Below, piece by piece: positions 7,447 to 16,203 of a DNA stretch of 64,000 nt. The stretch's first letter is position 1; each line of letters starts with the position of its first letter. Origin of the DNA: Burkholderiales bacterium (lineage in GTDB: Bacteria > Pseudomonadota > Gammaproteobacteria > Burkholderiales > SG8-41); assembly GCA_036262035.1 (NCBI GenBank), contig DATAJS010000013.1, positions 434,001-498,000 on the forward strand, in the 5' to 3' direction. The notes under the pieces were generated by a model. That model saw nothing but the letters and a program-made list of their open reading frames with translations. It was not told the DNA's origin and ran no database searches. Both the position numbers and the translations under genes were made by a program.

Positions 7447-8222
7447 GTTCCGAAAGCTCGAAAGACAAAATGGATTCCCGCCGTCGCGGGAATGACGGGC
7501 CTGCCCCGTCGACGACGTCCGCTGACCTGGATTCCCGCATTCGCGGGAATGACGTGCCTGTATTCACCGACAAGCTCTGGCAGTCGATCGAGCCGATCTA
7601 TGCCGCGATCTTGCGCCACCCGTTCATCGCCGGCCTGACCGACGGCTCACTGCCGCTCGAGTCGTTCGAGTTCTATGCCGTGCAGGACGCGCTCTATCTG
7701 CGCGAGTTCGCGCGCTCGCTGGCGATCGCCGCGGCGCACGCGCCCAAGGACGACTGGATCGTGATGCTGAGCGACCACGCGGCCGGCGCGTTGCGCGTGG
7801 AGCGCACGCTGCACGAAGGCTTCTTCCAGGAATTCGGGCTCACGCCCGAAGACGTCTTCAACACACCGCTCGCGCCCACGTCGCTTGCATACACGCACTA
7901 CCTGCTCGCGGTGGCACACGGCCGGCCTTTCCACGAGGCGCTCGCCGCGCTGCTGCCGTGCTACTGGATCTACTGGGAGGTCGGCAAGACGCTCACAAAA
8001 GCGGGCTCGCCGAATACGTTGTATGCCCGCTGGATCGGCACCTACGGCTCCGACGAGTTCGGCAGCATCGTGCGCGCGGTGCTCGATGCCATGAACGAGG
8101 TCGCCGCGAGTGTCGGAGAGACCGAGCGCATTGCGATGCGCCGCCACTTCACGACGACGAGCCGTTACGAGTGGATGTTCTGGGACATGGGCTGGCGCCG
8201 CGAGCGCTGGCCGGTCGGATAG
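7443..8222 (+). CDS. tenA: TenA-family aminopyrimidine aminohydrolase (thiaminase II), repeat-bearing N-terminus
   Basis: From LWQSIEPIYAAILRHPF onward this is a standard TenA, with YWIYWEVG after the catalytic Cys (LLPC) and EWMFWDMGW near the end. It hydrolyses the amino group of degraded thiamine pyrimidine to give HMP for ThiD. ATG at 7443 overlaps the thiD stop, but about 37 extra residues precede the family start, and most of these are encoded by two palindromic repeats (MDSRRRGND and LDSRIRGND). GTG at 7554, after GGGAA, would give a product of normal length (222 residues) and may be the true start. Confidence 0.9.
   Translation: MSSESSKDKMDSRRRGNDGPAPSTTSADLDSRIRGNDVPVFTDKLWQSIEPIYAAILRHPFIAGLTDGSLPLESFEFYAVQDALYLREFARSLAIAAAHAPKDDWIVMLSDHAAGALRVERTLHEGFFQEFGLTPEDVFNTPLAPTSLAYTHYLLAVAHGRPFHEALAALLPCYWIYWEVGKTLTKAGSPNTLYARWIGTYGSDEFGSIVRAVLDAMNEVAASVGETERIAMRRHFTTTSRYEWMFWDMGWRRERWPVG
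7471..7497. repeat. Palindromic dispersed repeat, copy 1, inside the tenA frame
   Basis: ATTCCCGC (7474-7481) and GCGGGAAT (7486-7493) form a perfect eight-base stem with a four-base loop, flanked by TGG and GACG. The same unit recurs at 7528-7554. This TGGATTCC...GGAATGACG family is widespread in intergenic DNA of proteobacteria. Confidence 0.85.
7528..7554. repeat. Palindromic dispersed repeat, copy 2, inside the tenA frame
   Basis: ATTCCCGC (7531-7538) and GCGGGAAT (7543-7550) enclose the loop ATTC. It is in the same orientation as copy 1, and the two differ mainly in the loop. Its last G is the first base of a possible GTG start for tenA. Confidence 0.85.
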
Positions 8223-8282
8223 ACCTGCCGCGCCTTTGGAAATCCTGTCCTCGACGGCGTCTGCCCCAGCACAATTTCCGCC

Positions 8283-8519
8283 ATGACACGGATCATCGGC
8301 GCTCAGGATCGTTTCGAATTCATTCTCGAACCCTGCGAAGCGTGGCATCGAGGCAGGTTACTCGACCGCATGCTCGCGGAAGCGCAGTCGCCGCGCCCGC
8401 GCGGAGTTTTGCGCGCAACCCATGCCGTGTTCAACCGGCTTGATGAATTGCAGAAGCTCGAGAGTGCACGCCGTCTGAACGACGTGCGCTCAGGCGGCTC
8501 AGGTGAATCCTCCCGCTGA
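8283..8519 (+). CDS. Possible small hypothetical protein (78 residues)
   Basis: ATG at 8283 opens a frame to TGA at 8517-8519 with no stronger competitor. The product is hydrophilic, with FILEPCEAWHRGRLLDRMLAE forming a probable helix, and a charged C-terminus. There is no signal, membrane segment or clear ribosome site. It stands alone between tenA and the CoA-transferase. I do not recognise it and it may be chance. Confidence 0.3.
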   Translation: MTRIIGAQDRFEFILEPCEAWHRGRLLDRMLAEAQSPRPRGVLRATHAVFNRLDELQKLESARRLNDVRSGGSGESSR

Positions 8520-8608
8520 TCCGCGGCAGTAGAGCCCAGGCGTTGCCGGCGCGCCCGATCCGGTGCACGCTATCCGTCCCGCCGCTGCATTTCTCGAGAG
8601 GAGCACCA

Positions 8609-9835
8609 ATGAGCGAGAACACGCAGGATCTCAATTTCCTTCAGGGCATCAAAGTCGTCGATTTCACCCAGTTCGAAGCGGGCACGACCTGCAGCGAGAT
8701 GCTGGCCTGGTTCGGCGCCGAGGTGGTCAAGATCGAGAACCCGGGGCGCGGCGATCCCGGCCGGCGGCTCCGCCCCGGCAAGCCCGACGACGACCCCTGG
8801 TATTTCTATCAGTTCAACGTCAACAAGAAGTCGATCGCGATCAACCTGAAGTCCGCGCGCGGGCTCCAGCTCGTCAGGGACATGATCGCGAAAGCCGACA
8901 TCGTCACCGAGAACATGGCGCCCGGCACGATCGAGCGGCTCGGCCTGGACTACGAGTCGGTGAAGAAGATCAATCCGCGCATCGTCTACTGCCAGATCAA
9001 GGGATTCGCGAGCGGCAGCCCGCACGAGGCGGGACTCGCCTTCGACATGATCGCGCAGGCCGCCGGCGGCCCGATCAGCGTGACCGGCGAGCCCGGCCGC
9101 CCGCCGGTCAAGCCGGGGCTCTCCTTCGGCGACACCGGCACCGGCATGCTGATGGGCGCGACGATTCTCGGCGCGCTCATCGAGCGCAACCGCACCGGCC
9201 AGGGGCGCCGGCTTCAGGTCGCGATGCAGGACGCGATGATCCACTACATGCGCACGTGTTTCTCGAACATGGCGCGCACCGGCAAACCGACGCCGCGCAA
9301 CGGCGCCAAGCCGGGCGGCGGCAACAACGCACCCACCGGCATCTTCCCGACCAGGGGCGGCGGGCCGAACGACTACGTCTACATCACCTGCAGCCGCGCG
9401 AACCCCGAGCACTTCACGCGGCTGGCGAAGCTGATCGGGCGCGAGGAGCTGAGCACCGATCCGCGCTTTGCCACCGGCGAGGCACGGGCCCAGAACGAGA
9501 AGGAGCTCGATGCGATCATCGGCGAATGGACGAGCCGGTACGAGAAGCGCGAGGCGATGGAGAAGCTGATCGCAGTCAGCGTGCCGGCCGGTGCGGTGTT
9601 CGACACGCTGGAGCTGCAGAACGAGCCGAGCTTCGTCGAGCGCGGCTTCATGCAGACCGTGAAGCACCACAACGGCGAGTACAAGATGGCGACGTGGCCG
9701 GTGAGCGTCGACGGCAAGATGGTGCGCATCAAAGGCTCGCCGGCATTGGGGCAGGACACCGCCGCGGTGCTTCAGGACTGGCTCGGCGTCGATGCGGCGC
9801 AGCTCGACGCGCTCAAAGCCGACGGCGTGCTTTAG
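8609..9835 (+). CDS. Class III (CaiB/BaiF, formyl-CoA-transferase type) CoA-transferase
   Basis: The 408-residue enzyme moves CoA from a donor thioester to a carboxylic acid. IKVVDFTQFEAGTTCSEMLA followed by VVKIENPGRGDPGR and VTENMAPGTIERLGL are family hallmarks; the acceptor Asp is expected in the DMIAQAAGG region or just after. GAGAGGAGC precedes ATG 8609. The luciferase-like oxidoreductase follows after 12 bases on the same strand, so both probably act on one acid substrate. The substrate is unknown. Confidence 0.9.
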   Translation: MSENTQDLNFLQGIKVVDFTQFEAGTTCSEMLAWFGAEVVKIENPGRGDPGRRLRPGKPDDDPWYFYQFNVNKKSIAINLKSARGLQLVRDMIAKADIVTENMAPGTIERLGLDYESVKKINPRIVYCQIKGFASGSPHEAGLAFDMIAQAAGGPISVTGEPGRPPVKPGLSFGDTGTGMLMGATILGALIERNRTGQGRRLQVAMQDAMIHYMRTCFSNMARTGKPTPRNGAKPGGGNNAPTGIFPTRGGGPNDYVYITCSRANPEHFTRLAKLIGREELSTDPRFATGEARAQNEKELDAIIGEWTSRYEKREAMEKLIAVSVPAGAVFDTLELQNEPSFVERGFMQTVKHHNGEYKMATWPVSVDGKMVRIKGSPALGQDTAAVLQDWLGVDAAQLDALKADGVL

Positions 9836-9847
9836 ACAGCTTCAAGC

Positions 9848-10921
9848 ATGCGCCTCGGCCTGTTCATGATGCCTTTGCATCCGTCCTATCGCGCGATCGC
9901 CGATTGCTACGACCGCGATATCGAGCAGCTGGTGCTGGCCGACAAGCTGGGGTTCGCCGAAGCGTGGCTCGGTGAGCACTTCACCGAGAAATGGGAGAAC
10001 GCGCCGTCACCCGATCTGTTGATCGCCAAAGCGCTGGCGTTGACCGAACGGATCCGTTTCGGCACCGGGGTCACCCTGCTCGCCATGCACGAGCCGGTCT
10101 ATCTCGCCCATCGGGTGGCGATGCTCGATCACCTGGCGCGCGGGCGCTTCAACTGGGGGATCGGGCTCGGCGGGATCCCGACCGACATGAAACTGATGGG
10201 ACTCGACCCGGCCGAGGCGCGCGGCCGCTCATTCGAAGCGCTCGAGGTGGTGCTCGGGCTTTGGCGTAGCGACAGCTCGTACTCGCATCGGGGCGATTTT
10301 TTCCGCATCGAGGCGCCGCAATTCAATCCCGTGACCGAACGCGGGCTGCACATGAAGCCGATGCAGTTGCCGCATCCGCCGATCGCAGTCGCCGCGAGCA
10401 CGCCGCGATCGGGTTCGCTGAAAGTCGCGGGCGCGCGCGGATGGTCGCCGATGTCGAGCTCGCTGTTGTCGAGTGCGTTCCTGCCGGGGCACTGGGAGAC
10501 CGTGGTGGAGGGCGCGAAGAGCGCGGGCCTGACGCCGAATCGCAGCGACTGGAGAATCGCCCGCGACATCTTCGTCGGGCCCACACCCGCGATAGCGCGC
10601 GAGCGCGCGCGCGCCGTGCTCGGCCGCAATTACGACGTGCATCAACGGCCGAGCCGCGCCGGCACCCTCCAGATGCAGATCATGAAGGTCGATCCGTCGA
10701 TGGCCGATGACGCCGTCGACGTCGACTATCTGATGGAGAACCTGTGGATCGTGGGAGACCCGCAGGAGTGCGCCGACAAGATCCGCGCGCTGTACGAAAC
10801 GACCGGCGGCTTCGGCACCCTGCTCTGCGTGACGGCCGATTCGGACGATCCCGCCTGGGATCACGAAAGCCTGCGGCTGCTCGCCGAAGAGGTCGCGCCG
10901 CGTATCGCCGATCTGGGCTGA
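9848..10921 (+). CDS. Luciferase-like (LLM class) flavin-dependent oxidoreductase
   Basis: The 357-residue protein has the bacterial-luciferase TIM-barrel pattern: MRLGLFMMPLHP at the start, AEAWLGEHF, FGTGVTLL and GRFNWGIGLGG, ending with the GDPQECADKI segment common in the group. It would use reduced flavin and oxygen to oxidise an organic substrate in the cytoplasm. It lies 12 bases after the CoA-transferase and converges on the aconitase gene. Exact substrate is unknown. Confidence 0.9.
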   Translation: MRLGLFMMPLHPSYRAIADCYDRDIEQLVLADKLGFAEAWLGEHFTEKWENAPSPDLLIAKALALTERIRFGTGVTLLAMHEPVYLAHRVAMLDHLARGRFNWGIGLGGIPTDMKLMGLDPAEARGRSFEALEVVLGLWRSDSSYSHRGDFFRIEAPQFNPVTERGLHMKPMQLPHPPIAVAASTPRSGSLKVAGARGWSPMSSSLLSSAFLPGHWETVVEGAKSAGLTPNRSDWRIARDIFVGPTPAIARERARAVLGRNYDVHQRPSRAGTLQMQIMKVDPSMADDAVDVDYLMENLWIVGDPQECADKIRALYETTGGFGTLLCVTADSDDPAWDHESLRLLAEEVAPRIADLG

Positions 10922-10947
10922 AACGGCGGCGCGCCCTCTCCTCGTTC

Positions 10948-13221
10948 TCAGTGCTGCATCGTGTTCAGCGCCGAGCCCTTCCTGAACCACTCGATCTGCG
11001 AAGCCGTGAACGTGTGCTTCAGCGCCAGCAGCGTGGTCGTGCCGTCGGCGTGCTCGACCTGGCACGTGACGGGCTTGCCCGGCGTCAGGTCCGAGAGACC
11101 GGTCAGCGATACGCGGTCGCCTTCGCGGATCTTGTCGTAGTCCGCCGGATCGCTGAACGTCAGCGCGAGCAAGCCCTGCTTCTTCAGGTTCGACTCGTGT
11201 ATGCGCGCGAAGCTGCGCGCGATGACCGCGGACCCGCCGAGCAGACGCGGGATCAGCGCCGCGTGCTCGCGGCTCGAGCCTTCACCGTAGTTCGAATCGC
11301 CGACGATGACCCAGGTGAGCCCCTGCGCCTTGTAGTTGCGGGCCACCACCGGGATCTTCTGGTCGCGCTGACCCGACAGCACGTCGATCGTCGTGCCGCG
11401 CTTGCCGTCGTAGGCGTTGACCGCGGTGAGCAACAGGTTGTCGCTGAACTTGCCGAGGTGTCCGCGGTAGCGCAGCCACGAGCCGGCCGGGGAAATATCG
11501 TCGGTCGTCGTCTTGCCCTTGGTCTTCATGAGCACCGGCGCACTGCCGATGTCCAGCCCGTTCCATTCGGCCCACGGCTCGATCGCCTGGAGGCGTTCGC
11601 TGTTCGCGGGGATCTCGATCTTGAGGTTGCTGCTGTCCGCGGGTGGCTCGACGTAGGCGGGAACGCCGGGCGTGAAGCCCTTCGCCGGCACTTCGGGCGC
11701 GACGCCCGGCGCGTTCAGCTTGAAAGGCTTCCCGTCCTTCCCGGTGAGCGTATCGGTCTGCGGATCGAACGAGAGCCTGCCCGCGAGCGACAGCGCGACG
11801 GCGATCTCCGGGCTCGCGATGAAGTTCATCGTGCCGGTGCGCTCGTCGTTGCGTCCGGGGAAGTTGCGGTTGTACGACGTGACGATCGAGTTCGGCTTGT
11901 CCGCCACGGGATCGGTGCGGCGCCACTGTCCGATGCAGGGACCGCAGGCGTTCGCCAGCACGACGGCGCCCGCCTCCTTGAGCGCGGCCATCTGGCCGTC
12001 ACGCTCGATCGTCGCGCGCACCTGCTCCGAGCCGGGCGTGACCATCAGCGACGCGGCCGGCGTGAGCCCGTGCGCGTGCGCCTGGCTCGCGACGTCGGCG
12101 GCGCGGCTCATGTCTTCGTACGACGAGTTGGTGCAGCTGCCGATCAGCACCTGGGAGATCGTGTCGACGAAGGCGTTCTTCGGGTCGACGAGCTCCTCTT
12201 TGAGCTTCGACAGCGGGCGGGCGCGATCGGGCGAGTGCGGCCCGACGATGTACGGCTCGAGCGTGGAGAGATCGAGCTTGAGCACGCGCTCGTAGTACTT
12301 CTCGGGGCTCGCTTCCACTTCCGCGTCGGGCTCGAGGAGGTGCTTGTTCTTCTCGACGATGGGCACCAGCGCGCCGCGGTTGGTCGCGTGCAGGTAGGCG
12401 GCCATCTTCTCGTCGTACGGGAAGAGCGAGGTCGTGGCGCCGACTTCCGCGCCCATGTTGCAGATCGTCGCCTTGCCCGTGGCGCTGATCGTGCGCGCGC
12501 CGGGGCCGATGTATTCGATGATCGAGTTGGTGCCGCCCGACACGGTGAGCTGGCCGGCGACCCACAGGATGACGTCCTTGGGCGCGGTCCAGCCCGAGAG
12601 CTTGCCGGTGAGGTAGACGGCGACGCGGCGCGGGTGCAGAAGCTCCCACGGCAGCCCCGCCATCGTCTCGACCGCGTCCGCGCCGCCGACGCCGACCGCA
12701 CACGCGCCGGCGCCGCCCGCGTTCGGAGTGTGCGAGTCCGTGCCGATGATCATGTGGGCGGGGAAAGCGTACTGCTCGATGACGACCTGGTGGATGATGC
12801 CCGCGCCCGGTCCCCAGAAGCCGGCGCCGAATTTCGCCGCCGCGGACTTGAGGAAATCGTAGATCTCGCTGTTCTCGGCGATCGATTCCTTCAGGTCGGA
12901 CGTCGCACCCGTGCGCGCCTGGATCAGGTGGTCGCAATGGACGCTCGTCGGCACCGCCACGGAGGCGCGGCGCGTCTGCATGAACTGGAGGAAAGCGCTC
13001 TGGCCGAGCACGTCCTGGAGGACGACGCGGTCGGGACGCAGAAAGAGCGTCGCCTTACCCGGCTCGAGCGGCTGGTTCCGGGGATCGTCGAGATGACCGA
13101 AGAGGATCTTGTCGGCGAGCGTGAGTGGCTGGTTGAGGCGCTTGCGAACGATCGCCAGGCGCGCTTCCATCGCTGCGTACATCTTCGATGCCATCTCGGG
13201 CGTCGACTCGACCTTGGACAT
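10948..13221 (-). CDS. Aconitate hydratase, mitochondrial-type
   Basis: The 757-residue enzyme interconverts citrate and isocitrate. Iron-sulfur ligands are visible as Cys363 (GSCTNSSYED) and Cys426/Cys429 (NACGPCIGQW); GTDSHTPN near 160 and SNYGEGSSREHAA in the C-terminal swivel domain are active-site signatures. Length and the start resemble eukaryotic mitochondrial aconitase (about 750-780 residues) rather than AcnA (about 890) or AcnB (about 860). ATG 13221 follows an AGGGGGAA ribosome site. No TCA-cycle neighbour is present, so it is a stand-alone gene. Confidence 0.93.
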   Translation of the reverse strand: MSKVESTPEMASKMYAAMEARLAIVRKRLNQPLTLADKILFGHLDDPRNQPLEPGKATLFLRPDRVVLQDVLGQSAFLQFMQTRRASVAVPTSVHCDHLIQARTGATSDLKESIAENSEIYDFLKSAAAKFGAGFWGPGAGIIHQVVIEQYAFPAHMIIGTDSHTPNAGGAGACAVGVGGADAVETMAGLPWELLHPRRVAVYLTGKLSGWTAPKDVILWVAGQLTVSGGTNSIIEYIGPGARTISATGKATICNMGAEVGATTSLFPYDEKMAAYLHATNRGALVPIVEKNKHLLEPDAEVEASPEKYYERVLKLDLSTLEPYIVGPHSPDRARPLSKLKEELVDPKNAFVDTISQVLIGSCTNSSYEDMSRAADVASQAHAHGLTPAASLMVTPGSEQVRATIERDGQMAALKEAGAVVLANACGPCIGQWRRTDPVADKPNSIVTSYNRNFPGRNDERTGTMNFIASPEIAVALSLAGRLSFDPQTDTLTGKDGKPFKLNAPGVAPEVPAKGFTPGVPAYVEPPADSSNLKIEIPANSERLQAIEPWAEWNGLDIGSAPVLMKTKGKTTTDDISPAGSWLRYRGHLGKFSDNLLLTAVNAYDGKRGTTIDVLSGQRDQKIPVVARNYKAQGLTWVIVGDSNYGEGSSREHAALIPRLLGGSAVIARSFARIHESNLKKQGLLALTFSDPADYDKIREGDRVSLTGLSDLTPGKPVTCQVEHADGTTTLLALKHTFTASQIEWFRKGSALNTMQH

Positions 13222-13342
13222 GTGTATTCCCCCTGTGATCAAACTCCCGATCGTAACCGAATACGCCGTCGGCATGCAGCGCCGCCGGGTTCTTCAGAAG
13301 CTGAGCCGCCCCGACACGTCGCGCTGGCCGCATAGCGACGCT

Positions 13343-14032
13343 TTATTCGAGCAGCAGCTTCGTGAGGTCGTCCGGCGCGCTCAGCATCGGGTAGTGGCCG
13401 GTGTCGATCTCGCGGTACGACGCATCGAGCTCCTGCGCGATACGGCGCTGATGCGCCTCGGGCGGATTCAGGGCTTGCGTGCAGCGGATGACGGACGCCG
13501 GCCACTGCTGGTCCCAGAAGCTCGTCGGCACCATCGGCGCTTCGAGCGCCGCGATCGGGTGCGGCGTGATGCGGTCGAGCGCCCAGGCGCGCACCGACGG
13601 CTCGAGATCCTTGAACATGCGGCCTTCGGCGTCCGCGCGCGAGGGCGCGGTGGTGACCTCGTCGACTTCCCGCGGCGTCGCCCGGTTCGTGATCGCGTCC
13701 ACGCGCTCGCCGGGCAGCAGCGCAAGCGCATCGACGAAGCTCAGGCGGGCGATACGCTCGCGCGCCAGCTCCGCCGCTTTCACGATCACCATGCCGCCCG
13801 AGCTCGTGCCTGCGAGCACGATGTCGCGCAGGTCTTCGTAGAAGAGGAAGTCGGCGATCTCCTGAGCGTGCGTGGCCACTGTGATGCCGGGCCGCACCGC
13901 GTGCCGCCGTTCGCCGCACCCGTCGAGCGTGGGCGCATACGCGACATGCCCTGCCGCGCGCAGGCGGTCGACGACCGGTTTCCAGATCCAGCCCCCCTGA
14001 TACGCACCGTGGACCAGCACGAACGTCGCCAT
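13343..14032 (-). CDS. Alpha/beta hydrolase of the salicylate/methyl-ester esterase type
   Basis: The 229-residue protein begins TFVLVHGAYQGGWIWK (oxyanion HG motif) and has GTSSGG as nucleophile elbow, with the catalytic His probably in DTGHYPML near the C-terminus. The size and motifs match the small MES/EstC-type esterases. No signal peptide, so cytoplasmic. It follows the Bug receptor gene upstream on the same strand by 18 bases and may share its transcript. The ester substrate is unknown. Confidence 0.85.
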   Translation of the reverse strand: MATFVLVHGAYQGGWIWKPVVDRLRAAGHVAYAPTLDGCGERRHAVRPGITVATHAQEIADFLFYEDLRDIVLAGTSSGGMVIVKAAELARERIARLSFVDALALLPGERVDAITNRATPREVDEVTTAPSRADAEGRMFKDLEPSVRAWALDRITPHPIAALEAPMVPTSFWDQQWPASVIRCTQALNPPEAHQRRIAQELDASYREIDTGHYPMLSAPDDLTKLLLE

Positions 14033-14050
14033 CGCTTGCGTCTCCTCGAG

Positions 14051-15022
14051 CTACTGCGGCGTCAGCACGCCGGCCTTGATCAAGCCGCGCACGCGCTCGA
14101 CCTGCGTCGTCACGTACTTCGCGGCGTCCTCCGGCGAGCCGCCGACGATGTCCATGCCGAGATCGCCGAGACGCTTGCGCACGTCGGGCTGCGCGAGTGA
14201 ATCGTTCACGCCCGCGTTGAGCTTGCGCACGGTCGCGCGCGGCGTGCGCGCCGGCACGGCCATGCCGTAGAAATTCGGCGATTCGGCGTCCCTGATGCCG
14301 ACTTCCGCGAACGTCGGCACGTCGGGGATCGCCGGCTGGCGTTTCGGTCCTGCCACGCCGAGCACGCGCACGCGTCCCTGGCGAATCTGGGTCTCGGCGG
14401 TCGCAACCGAGGTGAGGATGCCCGCGACCTGGCCGCTGACGACGTCGATCATGGCCAGCGCTCCGCCCTTGTAGGGAACGTGCACGAGCGCAACACCGGT
14501 GGCCGCTTCGAAGATCGCCATGCTGATGTGCGGCGTGCTGTTCACCCCGGCGGAAGCCCAGTTGACCTTGCCGGGGTGCGCCTTCACGTAATCGACGAAC
14601 TCGCTCGTCGTTTTCGCCGGGAAGGACTGATTGACGACGAGGACCATGGGATTGTCGGCCGCGATGGCGACGTACGCGAAATCTTCCACGCGATACGCCG
14701 GCTTCTTCAGGAGCAGCGTATTGCCGATGTTCGGCCCGACGGTCGCGAGCAGCACCGTGTAGCCGTCGGGCGCCGCACGCGCGACGATCTCGGCGCCGAT
14801 CGCGCCGCCCGCGCCGGGGCGATTGTCGACGATCACCTGCCGGCCCCAGATCTCGGTGAGGCGCTGGCCGATCGTGCGCGCGATGAGGTCGGTCGACGCG
14901 CCGGGCGTGAAGGGCACGACCCAGCGGATGGGCTTCGAAGGAAAGCCGTCGGCCGGTTCCGGTCTCTCCGCCGCGATGCATGCGCTCCCGCAGCACAACA
15001 ACGCAAGCCAGATCGCTTTCAT
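14051..15022 (-). CDS. Bug-family (TctC) periplasmic solute receptor
   Basis: A short signal peptide (MKAIWLALLCCGSACIA) is followed by VVPFTPGASTDLIAR and DNRPGAGGAIGAEI, the ligand-loop signatures of tripartite tricarboxylate receptors. Later VPYKGGALAMIDVVSGQV is also typical. ATG 15022 is preferred to ATG 15028 because GGGAG lies six bases before it and abuts the earlier one. It would bind a small carboxylate in the periplasm. No TctA/TctB membrane gene is near, so its transporter is elsewhere or it serves as an extracytoplasmic sensor. Confidence 0.92.
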   Translation of the reverse strand: MKAIWLALLCCGSACIAAERPEPADGFPSKPIRWVVPFTPGASTDLIARTIGQRLTEIWGRQVIVDNRPGAGGAIGAEIVARAAPDGYTVLLATVGPNIGNTLLLKKPAYRVEDFAYVAIAADNPMVLVVNQSFPAKTTSEFVDYVKAHPGKVNWASAGVNSTPHISMAIFEAATGVALVHVPYKGGALAMIDVVSGQVAGILTSVATAETQIRQGRVRVLGVAGPKRQPAIPDVPTFAEVGIRDAESPNFYGMAVPARTPRATVRKLNAGVNDSLAQPDVRKRLGDLGMDIVGGSPEDAAKYVTTQVERVRGLIKAGVLTPQ

Positions 15023-15044
15023 CGGCATCTCCCGGTTGCGATAC

Positions 15045-15056
15045 GTAATGTATTAC
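15045..15056. promoter_or_regulatory. Palindrome in divergent promoter region, operator candidate
   Basis: GTAAT-GT-ATTAC is a perfect inverted repeat lying midway between the divergent Bug gene (start 15022) and the TAXI receptor gene (start 15109). The size suits a GntR-type dimer, but no regulator gene is adjacent. Confidence 0.35.
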
Positions 15057-15108
15057 ACTGGCCGCCAGGAGGGCCGCAGAGCCTCCGTGATCGACGAGGA
15101 GGTCCGAC

Positions 15109-16134
15109 ATGTTGCAGCGTGCAATGGCGGTACTGTCCGCAGCGCTCATGATGGTCTGGAGCACCGCGGTCTTTTCTCAGCAGGTCAAGGAAATCCCCTG
15201 GGGTACTTCGGCGGTCGGCTCGGCGGGTCACAAGGCCCTCGTTCCGCTCGCCAATCTCCTGAACCGGGAGATGCCGAAGTATCGCTTCACGGTTCAGCCC
15301 ACCCCCGGCGCAGTCGTCTCGGTGAAAGGCTACGCAACCGGCCAGTTCGAAGGCTATTACGGCGCCGACATCGCCTTCTACGAGCTTGCCAACGACACCA
15401 AGCGCTTCAAGGGCTTCAAGGCGAGCATGAAGCGCCAGCCGGTGCAGTCGTTCTGGACCTACACCGTCGAAATGGGGCTCGCGGTCCACGCGCGCAATCG
15501 GGCGAAGTTCAAGAGCTGGCACGATATCGCCGGCAAGCCGTTCTTCACCGGCCTGCCGCCCTGGGACACCCGCGCCCAGCTCGAGCGCGCGTTCGAGGCG
15601 CTCGGCATCAAGTACGAGTATCGCCAGGTCGATCTGAGCGCGGCCGGATCGCTGCTGGAGAGCGGCCGCATCGACGGGTTCGGTCTCTACAGCAACGGCG
15701 AGGCTTCGGTGCCGCCCTGGATCACCGAGGCCTCGCTCGCCACCGACTGGGCAGCGCTCAATCCCAGCCCCGACGAGATCGCCACGCTCAGGAAGGCGGG
15801 CTTCGCCGTTCTCGAAGAGAAGCCGCAGGTCTTCGGCCGCGACGTTCACTCCGACAAGGTGGTCCTGCTGCCGTTCTACTACGGCTTCCACGTCGGGCTC
15901 GAGGTGCCGGAAGACGACGTCTACCAGATGCTGAAGACCATCGAGAAGAACCTCGGCGAGCTGGTCAAGGCCGACAAGAGCTTCTCGCAGATCGCGAAGG
16001 ACATGCCCGGATTCCAGAAGCGCGGCGTGACGGCGGCGGCGAACCTGGTGCCGATCCATCCCGGGCTGGCGAAATACATGCGCGAGAAAGGCGTCTGGGA
16101 CGCCAAGTGGGATTCGCGCGTGGCGAAGAAATAG
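15109..16134 (+). CDS. TAXI-family TRAP transporter solute-binding protein
   Basis: The 341-residue protein has a signal peptide ending near VFSQQ, then WGTSAVGSAGHKALVPLANLL, the TAXI-type opening. Internal DIAGKPFFTGLP and the C-terminal region with KRGVTAAANLVPIHPGLAKY fit TAXI receptors. It binds an unknown carboxylate in the periplasm and hands it to the fused permease encoded just downstream. GAGGAGGTC precedes ATG 15109. A strong terminator-like palindrome lies between it and the permease gene. Confidence 0.9.
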   Translation: MLQRAMAVLSAALMMVWSTAVFSQQVKEIPWGTSAVGSAGHKALVPLANLLNREMPKYRFTVQPTPGAVVSVKGYATGQFEGYYGADIAFYELANDTKRFKGFKASMKRQPVQSFWTYTVEMGLAVHARNRAKFKSWHDIAGKPFFTGLPPWDTRAQLERAFEALGIKYEYRQVDLSAAGSLLESGRIDGFGLYSNGEASVPPWITEASLATDWAALNPSPDEIATLRKAGFAVLEEKPQVFGRDVHSDKVVLLPFYYGFHVGLEVPEDDVYQMLKTIEKNLGELVKADKSFSQIAKDMPGFQKRGVTAAANLVPIHPGLAKYMREKGVWDAKWDSRVAKK

Positions 16135-16151
16135 CCGCAGCGGCGACACCT

Positions 16152-16181
16152 GCGCCGGGCGCGCGCGCCCGGCGCCTTTTT
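16152..16181 (+). terminator. Intrinsic terminator or attenuator between TRAP receptor and permease
   Basis: Bases 16152-16175 form a perfect 24-base palindrome (GCGCCGGGCGCG and its complement) and are followed by CTTTTT at 16176-16181. Placed 17 bases after the receptor stop and 24 before the permease start, it should end most transcripts, giving more receptor than permease. Confidence 0.8.
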
Positions 16182-16188
16182 CCTTCGT

Positions 16189-16203
16189 ATGAGCTTGCCA
16201 TGA
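16189..16203 (+). other. Four-codon minicistron overlapping the permease start
   Basis: ATG AGC TTG CCA TGA spells a complete minimal frame whose stop overlaps the permease ATG (16200) as ATGA. The permease itself also begins ATGAGC. It may aid coupled initiation after the terminator or be chance. Confidence 0.25.

Noticed and set aside
10744-13335. Very long plus-strand frame opposite the aconitase gene
   Set aside because: It is an Arg/Ala/Val-rich shadow caused by high GC codon use; the minus strand has full aconitase motifs.
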